From positions 1 to 59,726 of the forward strand of contig JASGDB010000030.1 of assembly GCA_049841315.1 (NCBI GenBank): DNA of 59,726 nt. Reading direction: 5' to 3'. This document shows positions 16,979 to 26,045 of this stretch, in pieces. Made by a program: the position numbers and the translations under genes. Under the pieces are notes generated by a model. That model was not told the origin of the DNA and did not search any database. It saw only the letters and a program-made list of their open reading frames with translations. Every line of letters begins with the position of its first letter. The first letter of the stretch is position 1. The DNA comes from JASGDB01 sp049841315 (GTDB taxonomy: Bacteria > Bacteroidota > Bacteroidia > Flavobacteriales > Weeksellaceae).

Positions 16979-19900
16979 TTATTTTAATAAGACCATTTTT
17001 TCAACGGCAACAGCGCTTCCTTTGCATTTTTCCTGATTCTGGCTTTTGGCAAATATTTTAAAAATATAAGTGCCTTTACCCACAGTGTCTCCGTAATCGT
17101 CTTTACCATCCCATTCAATCGCTGTTCTCGGTGTTCTGTAGCCTTCAAGGAAAGGTTCTGCCGTTACCGATGTGCTGATGGTTCTCACCAATCTTCCTGT
17201 GATGGTAAAAATCTGAACATTTACATCAAGAATATCATCACAGTTATGCTCAAACTGTACATAAGTCTTATCTGTAAAAGGATTCGGCCAGTTCAGTAGT
17301 CTGTTGATAATCAGATTTTGCTCGGTTTCATCCTTTACTATAAAGTTTAACGTTTCTGTTGTGGAATTATTGTTTATGTCCCAAATTTTAAATGTAAGCT
17401 GGTGCTCGCCAGGGGTAAGATTTTTGAAAGGGTAAGTTACCACACCTTTTTGATAATCTGCCAGATTGGGATTTGAGCATCCGTTTCCTTCGCCGGAAAA
17501 ATAAAAATTGTTGAGAACCACCGTATTGATGATTTCCCCATCCAGATAAGTAGTGATGTCGTGTCCGATACCGGAGCCTGTGGAATTGATTCCTTTATCG
17601 TCCGTTACGCAGGCAAGAAGCATGGGGTTCTGGTCGGTAATTCCTCCGTCTGCAAAATTGGTATTGTTCATGTAGAGTTTTGCCACCGGCGGTGTATCGT
17701 CGTTGATTCCATCCGGATTGATTCCGCCTACATTCTGTACCTGATTATTGAAAACATCTCTTACTTTATTATCGGCATAAGCAAGGATTCTTCCTTCTCC
17801 TATTTCGTAATTGATGTCTTTCGGAACATAAAATTCTACAGTGAAAATACCGTTTACTACTGTTCCCGATGCTTTTACAATCGGGCTTCCTTCTTCCTGA
17901 TAGGTGAGTTTCGGAAGCATTTTCGGATCGCTGTCGTTGTTAAGGGTTGTTTTGGTAAGTTTTTTATCAAAAATGTTGATTACTACACGGCCGCTGAAAC
18001 CTTCATCCAGAGTTCCGTCTGCTTTGTTTACTTGTCCTTTTACTTTGATAAAGTCTAAAGCGCGTATCTGCCCGGGAACGGGAGATTCTACTTCGTTGAT
18101 GACAAGCTGTCTTTTCGGGCGGCTCAGTTTTCCTGCGGGATCTCCCAGGAAGTTCACCCTGAGGTGGTTGATTTCTTTTCCGTAAGAAATTTTTGCTTTC
18201 AGGAAAGCATCTCCTAAATTGAGGAATTCGTCATTTTCAAGAGCAAAAATATTATTGATAAAAATGGTGGTCATTTTTTCACCATACGTTACCCCGATTT
18301 TGCGGCTGGATGTGATGAGTGTGGCTGCTCCTCCCTGTGAGCTTTTAATCAGCTGCTCCCCGGAGGAGGAAGTCTTGGGATCGTCCCATAAGGTAAATTC
18401 ACAGGTGATGGTGGAAACAAGAGGGAATCTGGAATAAATATTATTATAATTGCTGAAATTCTGGATTTCATCCAAGGTAAGCACTCTTTCCTGCGCCCAT
18501 CCGTTGGTGCCTCCATGCCCGAAATAAAACATAAAAAGGCTGTTTCCCATGTCATTCATGATTGCCTGGTTGACCTGCGAATAGCGCTGTCCTCCTGCCG
18601 CAATTTGAGCCGGAAAGGAGTCTAGATAAAGTTTTTTGATATTGTATTCTTTTCTTGTGCTGCCGCTTTCAAAATTTGTGATCAAAGCATTGTTTACTGT
18701 TGTGTGGAATGGTGTAGTTGCTCCATAATCGTCATCCACCACAAAGTCCAGCTTCATTCTCCATTCCCCGAAAGGAGTAGATTGCCCGGTCAAGCTGTTG
18801 TTGTAGGCAAGGGTTTTATCAATCAAAAGTTTTGCTTCTGCTGCGCTGGCAGCGGGTAGCCTTCCCACAGGAATATCCGGCAGGATATCCCACAAACGTG
18901 CGGAAGTCTGCGGCTTCGTCATTCCGTAATAATCATCGGTAATATATGATCTTTCAAGGCTTCCGCTTTCTTCACTCTGATACAGAGGGATAATATCTGC
19001 ACCCGGCACAACTCTTCCCCGGAAGTCGTAGGACGTATCTCCCAAAATGAAGATATATTTCAGTGTGCCGGAAGGTGTATTAAGTTTTGTTGTGAAATCG
19101 CGGATGGCAGTAATATCTTTGCTTCCGCTGCTGAACTCGTTGTAAATTTTGTTGACATCCACTACCGCAACATTGTATTTCCCCTGATAGTAATCTGCCA
19201 GACGCTGTGCCTGCCCTAAAAATTCGGGAGATGTAATCATGAGGTAGTCTATATTCTGCAATCCTGCCAAATCCTGATTTTCGATTTTTCCCACGTATCC
19301 GGGAGTATAGGCGGAAGAATGATTGAATGCTACAAATTCGTTATTGAAAATTTCGCTGGATGCCGTATATCCGAAACTGAATACAGAGCCGGAACCGGAT
19401 TTATTAACTTTTCTTTTGGCATTGGTAACATCTGAAACATCCCAAACCTGCTCCATGCCGGATGCATTGCTGATACTGAAAGCATAGCCCAAACCAGAGC
19501 CTTCCAGAATGCTGTATTCGCGGAAATTCATCTGTTGCCCGTTATAGTTCAATGCTTCACGGTACTGAACTTCTGCATAATTGAGATAAAATTTTCCGTT
19601 CGGATTCACGCTGATGTCAGGGTTGATACTTATGGTAAGCTGGTTTCCCGAAAGATTACTGATATTTCCGTTGTAGAAAAGTGTAGAGTATGCTTCTTCA
19701 GAATTGACGGAAGTAGTAGTGTTTCTCTGCCCATTGATGGAGAAAGTTACTTTATCATTCAGCGCATTGTATGATATGATATTTGCTCTGAATTTTATAA
19801 TATCAGCCGTTTCAATAGCAGTATTTAAATTGAAAGTAATGTCTTGATTGGTCGTAAAGCTGTCTCCCGTCCATATTCTCCCGAATTTCATCAGATTGAG

Positions 19901-20851
19901 CTTTTCTTCATTCAATACCTGATAAGCATCATATTTTGTAAATACCTGAGACGCAAGCGGAACATCTTCCTCCTGAACCCTTTTTCCCTCACCGTGATCA
20001 AATGTGATAAAATAATAGGAATAATCTTCGTAGATATTCGTGAAGTTATTGGATTGGTCAGTTCTGGTTTCGGTTCGTTTGTATCCATCTCCGTTTGAAT
20101 AATCATAAAGATTATAGCCATGAGGCCCCTGAGCATAGAAAAGTGCATAATCTTCTTCATTCCAAACGCCGTCTTCTTCTCCGGAAACCTGAATAGCATT
20201 TTCCTGAACCGCAGAAAAGCGAAAATCTGTGTTAAATTCGGGAAGCATCAAGCCGCCGTTTCCGTAGATCCTCATATTCTGTGGATTTACAGAAGAAGGA
20301 GTAATACCAATGCTTCTCAGAAAATTGGAAGTAATCTTGAAAATTCCGGATTTATCCACCTTTATTTTGTAAATATTGCCCGATTTCAAAGGGTTTTCCG
20401 TAGTTCCCGCTCTTTGGACAGCCTTTTGCTTGAGGTTTGTTTCAGGAACGATCTCAAAAGAAACAAGACGATAGACTTCATTATTATCCATTTTCAAAGC
20501 TGCTACACTGATAGAGCTGGAAGTGCTGTTGTCGTATTTATTATAATAAGAAGAAGCAGAAAAGTCGTCTTTTGCAGGGAGAAGATAAGGATTAATGTCA
20601 AAAAAATCCTTTTTGGTGATTTTTTCCCAAACCAAATTTTGTGCTTTCATCAGTTTGTCGGAGTTTTTATTTTCCATGGAAAAATAAACAACCCCGTTTT
20701 GATAGCTGTATCCGGCATTCGTAAAAAAAGGAATTACCGTTTTTTCAGTTCCGTAATCAATGGTGGTAGAGCCTTGCCAGTCAATTTTTACATTCTGAGC
20801 GTAAGTTGCTGAAAATAAGAATAAAAGTATTATACCTAAAAATCTGTTCAT
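16979..20851 (-). CDS. porU: Type IX secretion C-terminal signal peptidase PorU
   Basis: A 1290-residue gingipain-like cysteine protease. PorU removes the C-terminal signal from type IX cargo and attaches it to the cell surface. The signal peptide ends at TYAQN. The C25-type catalytic core holds the His (FYFGHGGTNGWAQE) and Cys (VSTITCEFTLWDDP) motifs around residues 770-820. A C-terminal FlgD-like Ig domain is visible (NWPNPFTDKTYVQF, GTYIFKIFAKS). Length is normal for Flavobacteriia. It heads the porU-porV unit and diverges from gldJ with 160 bases between start codons, the arrangement also known from Flavobacterium johnsoniae. Confidence 0.96.
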   Translation of the reverse strand: MNRFLGIILLFLFSATYAQNVKIDWQGSTTIDYGTEKTVIPFFTNAGYSYQNGVVYFSMENKNSDKLMKAQNLVWEKITKKDFFDINPYLLPAKDDFSASSYYNKYDNSTSSSISVAALKMDNNEVYRLVSFEIVPETNLKQKAVQRAGTTENPLKSGNIYKIKVDKSGIFKITSNFLRSIGITPSSVNPQNMRIYGNGGLMLPEFNTDFRFSAVQENAIQVSGEEDGVWNEEDYALFYAQGPHGYNLYDYSNGDGYKRTETRTDQSNNFTNIYEDYSYYFITFDHGEGKRVQEEDVPLASQVFTKYDAYQVLNEEKLNLMKFGRIWTGDSFTTNQDITFNLNTAIETADIIKFRANIISYNALNDKVTFSINGQRNTTTSVNSEEAYSTLFYNGNISNLSGNQLTISINPDISVNPNGKFYLNYAEVQYREALNYNGQQMNFREYSILEGSGLGYAFSISNASGMEQVWDVSDVTNAKRKVNKSGSGSVFSFGYTASSEIFNNEFVAFNHSSAYTPGYVGKIENQDLAGLQNIDYLMITSPEFLGQAQRLADYYQGKYNVAVVDVNKIYNEFSSGSKDITAIRDFTTKLNTPSGTLKYIFILGDTSYDFRGRVVPGADIIPLYQSEESGSLERSYITDDYYGMTKPQTSARLWDILPDIPVGRLPAASAAEAKLLIDKTLAYNNSLTGQSTPFGEWRMKLDFVVDDDYGATTPFHTTVNNALITNFESGSTRKEYNIKKLYLDSFPAQIAAGGQRYSQVNQAIMNDMGNSLFMFYFGHGGTNGWAQERVLTLDEIQNFSNYNNIYSRFPLVSTITCEFTLWDDPKTSSSGEQLIKSSQGGAATLITSSRKIGVTYGEKMTTIFINNIFALENDEFLNLGDAFLKAKISYGKEINHLRVNFLGDPAGKLSRPKRQLVINEVESPVPGQIRALDFIKVKGQVNKADGTLDEGFSGRVVINIFDKKLTKTTLNNDSDPKMLPKLTYQEEGSPIVKASGTVVNGIFTVEFYVPKDINYEIGEGRILAYADNKVRDVFNNQVQNVGGINPDGINDDTPPVAKLYMNNTNFADGGITDQNPMLLACVTDDKGINSTGSGIGHDITTYLDGEIINTVVLNNFYFSGEGNGCSNPNLADYQKGVVTYPFKNLTPGEHQLTFKIWDINNNSTTETLNFIVKDETEQNLIINRLLNWPNPFTDKTYVQFEHNCDDILDVNVQIFTITGRLVRTISTSVTAEPFLEGYRTPRTAIEWDGKDDYGDTVGKGTYIFKIFAKSQNQEKCKGSAVAVEKMVLLK

Positions 20852-21011
20852 TACTTATGTTTTTTTTGAAGATACAAATTAAACGATTTTTTTAAAAATA
20901 TAATATGATACAATAAAATTAATTTGCCTGCGTTTAACAAAAAAATGTTTCATTATTTGAATAATTAAATTATTTATTTTTTCTTTGTACTTTGAAAATT
21001 CTATGTCAACT

Positions 21012-22622
21012 ATGAATAAATTAAAGTTGTTTTCAATTATTGCTGTAAGCTCAACAATGTTTTTGGTAAGCTGTGGTGGCGGTAGTGGTGTCAAAAAAGG
21101 GAGAGAAACCAAATCCACAAGTGTCAGCATGACAGGCTGGAAACCAAACGAGAAAAACGGATGGTTTTTCACCGGGAAAACGCAAAAGCAGAAAGGCTGG
21201 CCGAATATGGTGTATGTAGAAGGAGGAACTTTTACCATGGGATTGGTAAAAGACGATGTAATGCATGATTGGAACAATACTCCGAGAAGAATGCAGGTAA
21301 GCTCTTTCTTCATCGGAGAAGCGGAGATTACAAATTACGACTATCGTGCCTATACGACATGGCTGAAATACGTTTTCCCACCTTCCGATCCGAGCTTCAA
21401 GGATATCTACAACGGTGCACTTCCGGATACACTGGTGTGGAATAACGAACTTTCCAGAAATGATTTTGCAGAAACCTATTTCCGCTCGCCTGTTTACGAT
21501 TATTATCCGGTAGTCGGAGTTTCTTGGCTTCAGGCAACAAAATACTGCGAATGGCTTACGGACAGAGCAAATGAAAAAGAACTCATGAAACAAGGGGTGA
21601 TTTCAAAAGATTTATACAGCAACGAAAGCAATAATATGAATGAATCTTCATTCTCGCTTGATAAATATAAATCCAATGACCCTGAAATGAAAGCCTATCT
21701 GAATGAGCAGAGACAGCAGAAACTTGTAGGAATCAAAACATCTAATCAAAGATTGCTTGCTGCCAACAGAAATGCAACTTCCGGTCTCGTGGAAAAATTC
21801 AGACTTCCAACAGAAGTGGAATGGGAATTTGCCGCTTTGGGACTACAAAAAGAAAGAGAATATAACCTTTATACAGGGAAAGACCCGATGGTTGAAAAGC
21901 TGAAAGGCAAAAAAGGAAGAAATAGGGGAATGTATCTTGAAAACTTCAAACAAGGAAGAGGAGATTATTCCGGTGTAGCAGGATGGAGTAATGACGGTTC
22001 GCCGACTACTTCCGATGTAAGAAAATATCAGTCCAATAATATAGGAATATACGGAATGTTCGGCAACGTAGCAGAATGGACAGCCGACATTTACCGCCCG
22101 ATTATAGATGAAGAAGCCAACGATTTCAACTATTACAGAGGAAATGCACCACAGCAGCTGGTGAAAAATGCAGACGGAACGTATAAAAAAATTGAAACAG
22201 TACAGTATGATACGCTTGCAGACGGAAGATTGGTGTACAAAGGACTTCCGGGACAGTACGAAAGAGAAACCGTGGCAGATTACAGAAACTTCCGCGACGG
22301 AGATTTTCAGTCTTCACTGGATGCAGGATACGGAAGAGCGGAAGACAGCACCACTGCAGGACACAATATGTACAATTCCAAAAGAAAGAAATTTTTCGTA
22401 GACAGCAAAGGAAGAGTGGTAATGGAAAAAGACCGTAAAGTCGCTACAACCCAGATTTCCAATGAAATAAGAGTAGTAAAAGGAGGTTCATGGTTAGACG
22501 GAGCATATTGGCTTGACCCGGGGCAGAGAAGATTCAAAGACGAAGGCAAAGCCTTCGGATGGATAGGCTTCCGTGTGGCTCAAGATGCAAAAAGCCAAGG
22601 TAAAGGCAGAACTAAACGCTAA
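21012..22622 (+). CDS. gldJ: Gliding motility lipoprotein GldJ
   Basis: A 536-residue lipoprotein (lipobox FLVSC, Cys21) with a formylglycine-generating-enzyme-like (sulfatase-modifying) fold. It reads MVYVEGGTFTMG near residue 68, RLPTEVEWEFAA near 270, and ends VVKGGSWLDGAYW and WIGFRVAQ. GldJ is part of the helical gliding track and of the type IX motor, and its fold is structural rather than catalytic. The frame is open from 20985, but ATG 21012 gives the canonical MNKLKLF lipoprotein signal. It is followed by a terminator and then murF. Gliding ability of the host is not shown by this gene alone; the other gld genes lie elsewhere. Confidence 0.95.
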   Translation: MNKLKLFSIIAVSSTMFLVSCGGGSGVKKGRETKSTSVSMTGWKPNEKNGWFFTGKTQKQKGWPNMVYVEGGTFTMGLVKDDVMHDWNNTPRRMQVSSFFIGEAEITNYDYRAYTTWLKYVFPPSDPSFKDIYNGALPDTLVWNNELSRNDFAETYFRSPVYDYYPVVGVSWLQATKYCEWLTDRANEKELMKQGVISKDLYSNESNNMNESSFSLDKYKSNDPEMKAYLNEQRQQKLVGIKTSNQRLLAANRNATSGLVEKFRLPTEVEWEFAALGLQKEREYNLYTGKDPMVEKLKGKKGRNRGMYLENFKQGRGDYSGVAGWSNDGSPTTSDVRKYQSNNIGIYGMFGNVAEWTADIYRPIIDEEANDFNYYRGNAPQQLVKNADGTYKKIETVQYDTLADGRLVYKGLPGQYERETVADYRNFRDGDFQSSLDAGYGRAEDSTTAGHNMYNSKRKKFFVDSKGRVVMEKDRKVATTQISNEIRVVKGGSWLDGAYWLDPGQRRFKDEGKAFGWIGFRVAQDAKSQGKGRTKR

Positions 22623-22641
22623 AATCGTTTGAAATATTTTA

Positions 22642-22676
22642 AAAAATCCTTCCGATTGTTCGGAGGGATTTTTTAT
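22642..22676 (+). terminator. Terminator between gldJ and murF
   Basis: Stem aaaatccttccga / ttcggagggatttt with a 3-4 base loop and trailing T, ending about ten bases before the murF ATG. Confidence 0.75.
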
Positions 22677-22685
22677 TTTTGAACC

Positions 22686-23960
22686 ATGAATCCGGAAACA
22701 TTTTATCCACTGCTTCAAAAAGCAGAAAAAGTCGTAATCGACAGTAGAAAAATCGAAAAAAATGACATCTTCTTTGCCTTTTCGGGAGAGAATTTCAATG
22801 CTGCTACTCAGGCAGCCGAAGCCATCGAAAAAGGAGCATTGGCAGTGATAGTGGAGCAAAAACAGTATGCAGATGAACAGCAAAATATTTTCTTCGTTCC
22901 CTCTACATTGGCTTTTCTTCAACAGCTGGCGGAATATCACAGAAATCAGCTCTCCGCTCCGGTAATCGCTTTGACGGGAAGCAACGGGAAAACCACGACA
23001 AAAGAGCTGATTCACGCTGTTTTATCCCAAAAATTCAACACGCAGTATACTTTCGGAAACCTGAACAACCATATCGGAGTTCCGCTCACCATTCTTTCCA
23101 TAAAGCCCGAGCACGAAATCGCCGTAGTCGAAATGGGGGCGAACCATCGTAAAGAAATTGAATTTTTATGCACCATTGCAAAACCCGATTTCGGATATGT
23201 AACCAACTTTGGGAAAGCGCACCTCGAAGGCTTCGGCGGTTTTGATGGAGTGATAAAAGGAAAATCTGAACTGTACGACTATCTGAAAAATAACGATAAA
23301 ACCATTCTTGTTAATGAAAATGATGAAATTCAGATAGAAAAAACTAAAGATTTTGCCAATAAAATCACATTCGGGAAATCGGATTCAGACTATTATTTCG
23401 AACCATTAGCCGACGGAAATTTTGTAGGGTTGGAATTTAAAGGAGAACAAGTATTTTCAAAACTGACAGGAAATTATAATTTCAATAATCTTTCTGCAGC
23501 TGCGAGTTTTGGGCTTCATTTCGGAATTGATTTTTCAGAAATAAAAACCGCTTTTGAAAATTATACCCCGACCAATATGCGCTCCCAGGTGATGAACAAA
23601 AACGGCAAAACGCTGGTTCTGGATACCTACAATGCCAATCCGAGTTCAATGACTGAATCCCTGAAAAATTTCATCACGTTTGAAGGCAGCAAAACCGTCA
23701 TTATGGGCGACATGCTGGAATTGGGAAAGGAAAGCAGAAAAGAGCACACCGCCATTCTTCAGCTTGCGGAATCATTGGCTTTCGACCAGATTATCACCGT
23801 AGGAAAAAACTTCAAGAAAATCAGCGGAAATGCCCAAAAATTTGAAAATGTACAGGAACTTTCGGACTATCTGAAAGAAAATCCGGTTCTCTCAAAAAAT
23901 ATTCTTCTTAAAGCCTCACGAGGAATTGCGCTGGAGAAAGTGCTGGATTTTATTGCTTAG
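22686..23960 (+). CDS. murF: UDP-MurNAc-tripeptide:D-Ala-D-Ala ligase
   Basis: A 424-residue Mur ligase that adds D-alanyl-D-alanine to the cytoplasmic muropeptide precursor with ATP. The ATP loop ALTGSNGKTTTKE is near residue 97. The Mur signature NHIGVPLTIL follows, then AVVEMGANHRKEI, with the C-terminal domain from about residue 290 (VLDTYNANPSSM). Length is normal for Bacteroidota, slightly shorter than in E. coli. It follows gldJ on the same strand but behind a terminator, so its own promoter must lie within or beside that hairpin. Its 3' end overlaps the NUDIX gene by 11 bases. Confidence 0.95.
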   Translation: MNPETFYPLLQKAEKVVIDSRKIEKNDIFFAFSGENFNAATQAAEAIEKGALAVIVEQKQYADEQQNIFFVPSTLAFLQQLAEYHRNQLSAPVIALTGSNGKTTTKELIHAVLSQKFNTQYTFGNLNNHIGVPLTILSIKPEHEIAVVEMGANHRKEIEFLCTIAKPDFGYVTNFGKAHLEGFGGFDGVIKGKSELYDYLKNNDKTILVNENDEIQIEKTKDFANKITFGKSDSDYYFEPLADGNFVGLEFKGEQVFSKLTGNYNFNNLSAAASFGLHFGIDFSEIKTAFENYTPTNMRSQVMNKNGKTLVLDTYNANPSSMTESLKNFITFEGSKTVIMGDMLELGKESRKEHTAILQLAESLAFDQIITVGKNFKKISGNAQKFENVQELSDYLKENPVLSKNILLKASRGIALEKVLDFIA

Positions 23961-24567
23961 AGATTTCACAGTATTCATTGAGCATCAGCTCAATATTTCG
24001 GAACGTTTTTCCTAAAACCTGTCCGCGGATTTCGTCTTCGTTTTTCCATGAAACTTCGAGGATTCCCTCTTCAATCTGCGGAATGGGAGACTGTTTTCCA
24101 TGATAATCCATGATGAACCAATGCACGATTTTCAGGATTTTTTCTCCGTTTCTTTCGGTGTAAATGTGATAAGTGGTGTTGAGAAACTGCCGGATAACAG
24201 CACCTTTAAGCCCTGTTTCTTCCTCAATTTCTCGCACGGCGGTATCTTCCGGTGTTTCGCCTTTTTCGGCTTTTCCTTTCGGTAAATCCCATTTTTCAAA
24301 TCTGCGGATGAACAGAATTTCTCCCGAATCATTCACCACAACGCCTCCCGCAGCCTCGATATTCCGGTAAATACCCGAAAAATCCCGCCATAAGGCATCC
24401 AGCTGATGAGCGTAAACATTGATTTCCGGGCAGGAGGTGCTTTCCAATAAGTCTACAGCCATCTCGATAGTCGATAAACCTTCGTAAAGAAGCTGTTTTT
24501 CTGTGGAATCAGGATGTTTACTCAGAGATAATTTTTTTTCATTCACGAAAACTTTATACATTTGCAT
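23950..24567 (-). CDS. NUDIX hydrolase
   Basis: A protein of about 205 residues with an intact Nudix box near residues 95-117: GKAEKGETPEDTAVREIEE followed by ETGL. The first 75 residues are not part of the Nudix fold. Starts at 24567 and 24561 are both possible; the GTG at 24570 is less likely. A -7-like box (tatttttg, 24589-24582 on this strand) fits either. It diverges from the SRPBCC gene. Substrate not evident; DIDKLPKGK-type members often cleave diadenosine polyphosphates or nucleotide sugars. Confidence 0.88.
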   Translation of the reverse strand: MQMYKVFVNEKKLSLSKHPDSTEKQLLYEGLSTIEMAVDLLESTSCPEINVYAHQLDALWRDFSGIYRNIEAAGGVVVNDSGEILFIRRFEKWDLPKGKAEKGETPEDTAVREIEEETGLKGAVIRQFLNTTYHIYTERNGEKILKIVHWFIMDYHGKQSPIPQIEEGILEVSWKNEDEIRGQVLGKTFRNIELMLNEYCEISKQ

Positions 24568-24593
24568 CACTTATAATTGTACAAAAATATAAA

Positions 24594-24980
24594 ATGAATT
24601 TAGAAGGAAGAAAAATAATCGTAAATAAATCTGTTTCGGAACTTGTGGAAATGCTGAAAAAGCCCGAAGATTATAAAAATTTGATGCCGAGTTCGCTCAA
24701 TAAATTTGAATCTTGGGAAAATGGCTTCAAGTTCGGACTGAGCGGAATGCCCGAAATCGCTTTGAAAATCGCAGAAGTTTCCAATGAAAAAGTAATATTG
24801 GAATCCGCAAGTTCAAGCCTCGATTTTGCCCTTACAGGAACAATGAATACGCTGAGTGATTCGCAGACGGAAGTTCAGCTTTTGTTTGACGGGAAATTCA
24901 ATCCGTTCATCAAAATGATGGTGGAAAAGCCATTGCAGAACTTCATCAATTCCCTTACGGACAATATAGAAAAGCTGTAA
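24594..24980 (+). CDS. SRPBCC (START-like) domain protein
   Basis: A 128-residue soluble protein that looks like a small START/SRPBCC ligand-binding fold. It has an N-terminal strand (GRKIIVNKSVSELVEML), a short helical turn with KNLMPSSLNKFE, strands through the centre, and a long C-terminal helix (VEKPLQNFINSLTDNIEKL). In Flavobacteriia this family often sits beside pyrE; here the neighbours are NUDIX (divergent) and a UbiA-like gene (convergent). A terminator follows the stop. Ligand unknown. Confidence 0.75.
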   Translation: MNLEGRKIIVNKSVSELVEMLKKPEDYKNLMPSSLNKFESWENGFKFGLSGMPEIALKIAEVSNEKVILESASSSLDFALTGTMNTLSDSQTEVQLLFDGKFNPFIKMMVEKPLQNFINSLTDNIEKL

Positions 24981-25002
24981 TAAATTTCATTAATGATAAA
25001 CA

Positions 25003-25032
25003 GACCTTTCAGAATTTCTGAAAGGTTTTTTT
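25003..25032. terminator. Bidirectional terminator
   Basis: Perfect 10-bp stem acctttcaga / tctgaaaggt with a 3-base loop, T-run on the plus side. It lies between the convergent SRPBCC and UbiA-like genes and touches the stop of the latter. Confidence 0.8.
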
Positions 25033-25789
25033 ATTGAAAGAAATTGATGAGCATAAAAATCAGCATCGGCATCGCCGAACAACTTTCCACCCAAAACGAA
25101 AAATAGGAATCGGAATTAGAATTTTCGGAGAAATAGATTAAGGTAAAGGTAAAGGCAGAGATTAAGAAAAAGGCTGTGGAAAATTCAGTTTTCAAATAAA
25201 AAACAGAAATCAGACACGCCGAAAAAACCAGAAAATATGCCAGATATTTCGTGTTCTGAACGCCGATTAATTTCGGAAAAGTAATGATTGTATCGCTGTT
25301 CATATCTCTGATGTCAAAAGGCAGAACCAAAGCCGTAACAAACAAAAAACTCGTCCAGAAAATCGGTGCATTAAACTCGTGAAAACTCAGCCACGAATTG
25401 ACTAATGCCCAAACCAAACCAACGTAAAATACTTTCAAAAGCGGGATTTTCCGGATATAATTTTCTAAAAAAGAAGAATTGTAAAGCAGTCCTAAAATTA
25501 TGATAACCAGCCATTTGTAAAGCCGTTCAATATTATGATTCTGAATAATGAGAACCGCACAGATAATTCCTGCAACAGCATTGACGAGCAAAATTTTCGT
25601 AAAATATTTTGAACCCTGATACTTCGTATAAAGATAACCGCAGAAATACGTAATGAAAACCAAAACTGCCGTAGGAAAACGGAACGTATTTTGTTCCTGC
25701 ATAAAAAATACTGCCAGAAATGTTCCCGTTAAAGAAACATAAATCTGGCTGTCAATCACGTGTTTTTTTAGTAACTTTATAAACTGCAT
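25031..25789 (-). CDS. UbiA-like prenyltransferase family membrane protein
   Basis: A 252-residue protein with about eight hydrophobic segments in the UbiA pattern. The second aspartate motif is partly visible (FDIRDMNSD, near residue 160). The first (NDxxDxxxD) is not present in recognisable form: the matching region reads FMQEQNTF or lacks paired Asp. It is therefore a divergent or inactive relative of the prenyltransferases that make quinone or heme side chains. It is a stand-alone gene on the minus strand behind a shared terminator. Function uncertain. Confidence 0.65.
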   Translation of the reverse strand: MQFIKLLKKHVIDSQIYVSLTGTFLAVFFMQEQNTFRFPTAVLVFITYFCGYLYTKYQGSKYFTKILLVNAVAGIICAVLIIQNHNIERLYKWLVIIILGLLYNSSFLENYIRKIPLLKVFYVGLVWALVNSWLSFHEFNAPIFWTSFLFVTALVLPFDIRDMNSDTIITFPKLIGVQNTKYLAYFLVFSACLISVFYLKTEFSTAFFLISAFTFTLIYFSENSNSDSYFSFWVESCSAMPMLIFMLINFFQ

Positions 25790-25804
25790 TTATTGATATA
25801 ATTA

Positions 25805-26036
25805 AATGAAAAAATTAAACGCAACGAACGCAAAGATTTTTGGACAAATAAACTGTTTTTAAGGTTCGCAAATCAAAGATTCATCGAATCCTTTAAAAAC
25901 AATAAAAATATTGAGATAAAGGCGTTTCACTCAGCAAAGAACTGAAATTAATCTTCGCTGAACGAAGTGTCTTTGCGAATCGAAAATATTTTCAAGAATT
26001 TTTAAAAAAAACTTTGCGTTCATTGCGTTTAAACAC
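25805..26036. repeat. Dispersed ctttgcg-type repeat, internal copy
   Basis: Non-coding 230 bases between the UbiA-like gene and the macroglobulin gene. Blocks aaaggcgtttcactcagcaa, atcttcgctgaacgaagtgt and ctttgcg recur at 59638-59700. The small hairpin cttcg-ctgaa-cgaag is at 25953-25967. The flanks carry aaacgcaa and ctttgcgtt in opposite orientation, so the whole element is an imperfect inverted repeat. Confidence 0.8.
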
Positions 26037-26045
26037 CTCAAAATT